64,000 nucleotides of DNA from Actinomadura rifamycini DSM 43936. Lineage in GTDB: Bacteria; Actinomycetota; Actinomycetes; Streptosporangiales; Streptosporangiaceae. The notes below the pieces were generated by a model. It had not been told where the DNA came from. It saw only the letters and a list, made by a program, of their open reading frames with translations, and made no database searches. The stretch lies in assembly GCF_000425065.1 (NCBI RefSeq), contig NZ_AULB01000027.1, forward strand, positions 62,001 through 126,000, given 5' to 3'. Made by a program: the position numbers and the translations under genes. Positions 60,283-64,000 of the stretch are shown in pieces. The first letter of the stretch is position 1, and each line of letters begins with the position of its first letter.

Positions 60283-60312
60283 GGCGCACGCCGGCACGGC
60301 GCACGCCGGCAC
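60283..60312. repeat. Two exact 15-base tandem repeats ahead of argH
   Basis: GGCGCACGCCGGCAC occurs twice without gap (60283-60297 and 60298-60312), followed by a partial third copy (GGCGC). It lies in the 184-base gap between argR and argH, where argG is found in related genomes. Confidence 0.7.
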
Positions 60313-60367
60313 GGCGCGCGGAACGGCCGACGAACGAATCGACATGGTGGGAAGAAGAGGAAATTCC

Positions 60368-61786
<1,419 letters not shown>

Positions 61787-61800
61787 CGGCACGAGCACCA

Positions 61801-61845
61801 GGGACCGTTCGGACCGACCCCCCCGAGGACGGTCCGAACGGTCCC
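61801..61845 (+). terminator. Terminator hairpin after argH
   Basis: GGGACCGTTCGGACC at 61801-61815 pairs perfectly over 15 bp with 61831-61845 around a 15-base loop, 14 bases after the argH stop. Confidence 0.7.
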
Positions 61846-61897
61846 GAAGCGCCCTAGGCTGGCGAACCGTCGGATCCCCTACGAGCACGGTGAGGCG

Positions 61898-62530
61898 ATG
61901 GACGCGGCGCTCCTGCCACGCGACTTCTTCGACGGCCCGGTCGACGAGATCGCGCCCGCACTCCTCGGACACGTCCTGCGGCACCGCACCCCCGACGGCG
62001 ACGTCGCCGTGCGGCTGACCGAGGTCGAGGCGTACGCGGGCCCCCTCGATCCCGCGTCGCACGCCTACCGCGGACGGACGGCCCGCAACGAGGTCATGTT
62101 CGGCCCGCCCGGCCACGCCTACGTCTACTTCACCTACGGCATGCACTTCTGCATGAACCTCGTGTGCGGCCCCGACGGGACTTCCTCCGCCGTCCTCCTC
62201 CGCGCCGGCGAGATCATCGAGGGGGAGGAGACGGCCCGCGCGCGCCGCCCCCGCTCGACCGTCCGGGACCTCGCCCGCGGCCCCGCCCGCCTCTGCGAAG
62301 CCCTCGGCATCGCCCGCGAGCAGAACGGCCTGGACATCTGCACCCCCGGCGGCGAACTGACCGTCCACCATGGCGATCCCCCCGACCCCGGACGCGTCCG
62401 GCGGGGCCCCCGCACCGGCGTGAACGCCGCCAAGGACGTCCCCTGGCGGTTCTGGATCGACGCGGACCCGTACGTCTCCCCGTACCGCGCCCACGTCCCG
62501 CGCAACCGGAAGCCCGCCGCGTCCCGATGA
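61898..62530 (+). CDS. 3-methyladenine DNA glycosylase (Aag/MPG family)
   Basis: The 210-residue protein has LTEVEAYAGPLDPASHAYRG (catalytic Glu region), NEVMFGPPGHAYVYFTYGMHFCMNLV and the C-terminal NAAKDVPWRFW. It removes alkylated bases to start base excision repair. ATG 61898 is the start; the stop overlaps the next gene by 4 bases. In Mycobacterium it also lies near tyrS (Rv1688-Rv1689). Confidence 0.92.
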   Translation: MDAALLPRDFFDGPVDEIAPALLGHVLRHRTPDGDVAVRLTEVEAYAGPLDPASHAYRGRTARNEVMFGPPGHAYVYFTYGMHFCMNLVCGPDGTSSAVLLRAGEIIEGEETARARRPRSTVRDLARGPARLCEALGIAREQNGLDICTPGGELTVHHGDPPDPGRVRRGPRTGVNAAKDVPWRFWIDADPYVSPYRAHVPRNRKPAASR

Positions 62531-62931
62531 TCGCCCCGCCGCCGCCCCCGCGCCCCCGCCGCCGCGCCGCCGTGCTCGGATGGCTCGCGTTCGCCGTGCT
62601 GCTCGCCGTCGTCCTCGTCGACGGCCCGTTCCACCGCACCTCCGAGATCGGCGAGGCCGTACGGCAGCCGTCGTCCGTCCGGTACGAGGACGGGTCCGTG
62701 CACTACGCCGCGGTCATCGAGAGGAGCAGCCCGCTCTTCGGCCGCCACAAGGCGTACGAGCTCTACACCGGCCGGGACCCGGGCCTCTCCTACGGCCACT
62801 ACGTCCGCGTCGATTTCGGCGGACGTCCGGAGATCGAGTCCGCCCGCTGGGACGAGACGGGCGTCCAGGTGACCTTCGCCTCAGGGCACCGCGTGTTCGT
62901 CCCCGCCCGCGGCTTCGTCGGCGGCCGTTGA
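62527..62931 (+). CDS. Small membrane-anchored hypothetical protein
   Basis: The 134-residue protein starts with a Pro/Arg-rich cytoplasmic segment, one transmembrane helix (about residues 14-32, AVLGWLAFAVLLAVVLVDG), then a compact outside domain with HYAAVIERSSPLFGRHKAYELY and VRVDFGGRPEIESARWDETGVQVTF. I do not recognise a family. The ATGA overlap with the glycosylase gene shows translational coupling. Confidence 0.75.
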   Translation: MIAPPPPPRPRRRAAVLGWLAFAVLLAVVLVDGPFHRTSEIGEAVRQPSSVRYEDGSVHYAAVIERSSPLFGRHKAYELYTGRDPGLSYGHYVRVDFGGRPEIESARWDETGVQVTFASGHRVFVPARGFVGGR

Positions 62932-63001
62932 ATATCGTTGGCGTCACATGCCTCCGCCAGGGCAAACTGCCAGGGAAGACAGACAGGAGACGAGGAAGAA
63001 C

Positions 63002-64000
63002 GTGACCGACATCCTGGACGACCTCGCGTGGCGTGATCTGATCGCGCAGTCCACCGATCAGGACGATCTGCGGGCGCTGCTCGCCGCGGGGCCGGTCACG
63101 CTCTATTGCGGGTTCGACCCGACCGCGCCGTCCCTGCACCTGGGCAACCTGATCCAGATCCTCACGCTGCGCCGCTTCCAGCAGGCGGGCCACCGGCCCA
63201 TCGGCCTCGTCGGCGGCGCCACCGGACTGATCGGCGACCCCAGCGGCAAGAGCGCCGAGCGCGTCCTCAACTCGCAGGAGACCGTCGCCGGCTGGGTCGA
63301 GCGCATCCGCGGCCAGGTGTCCCGCTTCCTCGACTTCGACGAGGGCCCCACCGGCGCGACGATGGTCAGCAACCTCGACTGGACCGGCCCCATGACCGCC
63401 ATCGAGTTCCTGCGGGACGTCGGCAAGCACTTCCCAGTCAACCGGATGCTCGCTCGCGAGACGGTCAAGACCCGCCTCGAGAGCACCGGCATGAGCTACA
63501 CCGAGTTCAGCTACGTCCTGCTCCAGTCGATGGACTACCTGGAGCTGTACCGGCGGTACGGCTGCCGCCTGCAGACGGGCGGCAGCGACCAGTGGGGCAA
63601 CCTCACCGCCGGCGTCGACCTCATCCGCCGCGTCGAGGGAGGGGCCGCGCACGCCCTCACCACGCCGCTGCTCACCAAGGCCGACGGCTCCAAGTTCGGC
63701 AAGACGGCCGGCGGCGAGACCTACTGGCTCGACCCGGACCTGACCTCGCCGTACGCCTTCTACCAGTTCTGGTTCAACGCGGACGACCGCGACGTCGAGA
63801 AGTACCTCAAGGTCTTCAGCTTCCGCTCCCGCGAGGAGATCGACGACCTCGTCAAGCAGGGCGCCGAGCGCCCCGCCGCCCGCGCGCCGCAGCGCGCGCT
63901 GGCCGAGGAGATGACCACGCTGGTCCACGGGGCGGACGAGACCGCCCGCGTAGTCGCGGCGTCCCGTGCCCTGTTCGGGCAGGGGGCCCTTGAGGAACTG
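63002..64000 (+). CDS. tyrS: Tyrosyl-tRNA synthetase, C-terminus beyond the window
   Basis: 333 residues are visible. The class I motifs are HLGN in PSLHLGNLIQ (HIGH type) and KFGKT in ADGSKFGKTAGG (KMSKS type). GFDPTAPSLH, QTGGSDQWGNLTAG and YTEFSYVLLQSMDYL are TyrRS-specific. GTG 63002 has GAGGAAG just upstream. The end with the S4-like domain lies past base 64000. Confidence 0.94.
   Translation, partial: MTDILDDLAWRDLIAQSTDQDDLRALLAAGPVTLYCGFDPTAPSLHLGNLIQILTLRRFQQAGHRPIGLVGGATGLIGDPSGKSAERVLNSQETVAGWVERIRGQVSRFLDFDEGPTGATMVSNLDWTGPMTAIEFLRDVGKHFPVNRMLARETVKTRLESTGMSYTEFSYVLLQSMDYLELYRRYGCRLQTGGSDQWGNLTAGVDLIRRVEGGAAHALTTPLLTKADGSKFGKTAGGETYWLDPDLTSPYAFYQFWFNADDRDVEKYLKVFSFRSREEIDDLVKQGAERPAARAPQRALAEEMTTLVHGADETARVVAASRALFGQGALEEL

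Overview
The window is very GC-rich (strong G/C bias at third codon positions, GTG and TTG starts, many 4-base ATGA/GTGA gene overlaps). Its gene order is that of a high-GC actinobacterium. The block HIT protein - PgsA - acyltransferase - PimA, then pdxS/pdxT - yebC - ruvCAB - yajC/secDF - apt - relA and hisS/aspS, follows the conserved order known from Mycobacterium and Streptomyces. I infer a Streptosporangiales-type actinomycete, perhaps Actinomadura-like. Almost everything here is core chromosome and I see no insertion sequence, prophage or CRISPR array.

Layout. 1-3.9 kb: a partial secreted repeat protein, a TetR regulator, a membrane-anchored hypothetical, an Asp23/Gls24 protein and an Ap4A-phosphorylase-like HIT protein. 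4.0-6.2 kb: an EF-G-like GTPase on the minus strand. 6.5-9.9 kb: a translationally coupled phosphatidylinositol mannoside operon (pgsA, acyltransferase, pimA, LemA-like protein). 10-16.9 kb: a DUF3048 lipoprotein, PLP synthase (pdxS, pdxT), yebC and ruvCAB. 17-24 kb: yajC-secD-secF, apt and relA, closed by a hairpin shared with the convergent hisS-aspS pair. 27-34 kb: a metallo-hydrolase, a cyclophilin, a DUF349 protein, a minus-strand group (small membrane protein, DUF3105, DUF305) and rarA. 34-40 kb: two small genes, then alaS-ruvX-mltG-aroE. 40-43 kb: infC-rpmI-rplT-tsnR, where infC starts at an AUC codon behind a structured leader. 43-48.6 kb: a STAS protein, a PAS histidine kinase and pheS-pheT. 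48.7-51.8 kb: an ABC-F ATPase, a conserved hypothetical and two tRNA-like elements. 51.8-54.2 kb: a MarR-controlled ABC exporter. 54.3-61.8 kb: argCJBDFR, then argH. The end holds a 3-methyladenine glycosylase, a small membrane protein and the start of tyrS.

The standout is at 51.45-51.71 kb. Two tRNA-like sequences lie in tandem directly after a 244-residue protein of unknown function, and both are circularly permuted: the 3' half (T arm, acceptor 3' strand, discriminator) comes before the 5' half (acceptor 5' strand, D arm, anticodon). In each, the two acceptor strands pair over 7 bp only in this permuted order, and the same 5-base linker CTCG(C/T) joins discriminator to position 1. The second folds to a full 71-nt cloverleaf with anticodon CUG (Gln). 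A strong terminator follows. I infer an operon of one protein plus two permuted tRNAs, possibly with the ABC-F ribosome ATPase just upstream as a functional neighbour.

Much of the window serves translation (AspRS, HisRS, AlaRS, PheRS, TyrRS, IF3, L35, L20, rRNA methylase, ABC-F, EF-G-like), DNA repair (RuvABC, RuvX, RarA, glycosylase) and the cell envelope (PIM lipids, MltG, Sec translocon). All calls come from reading the translated sequence; no database search was run.
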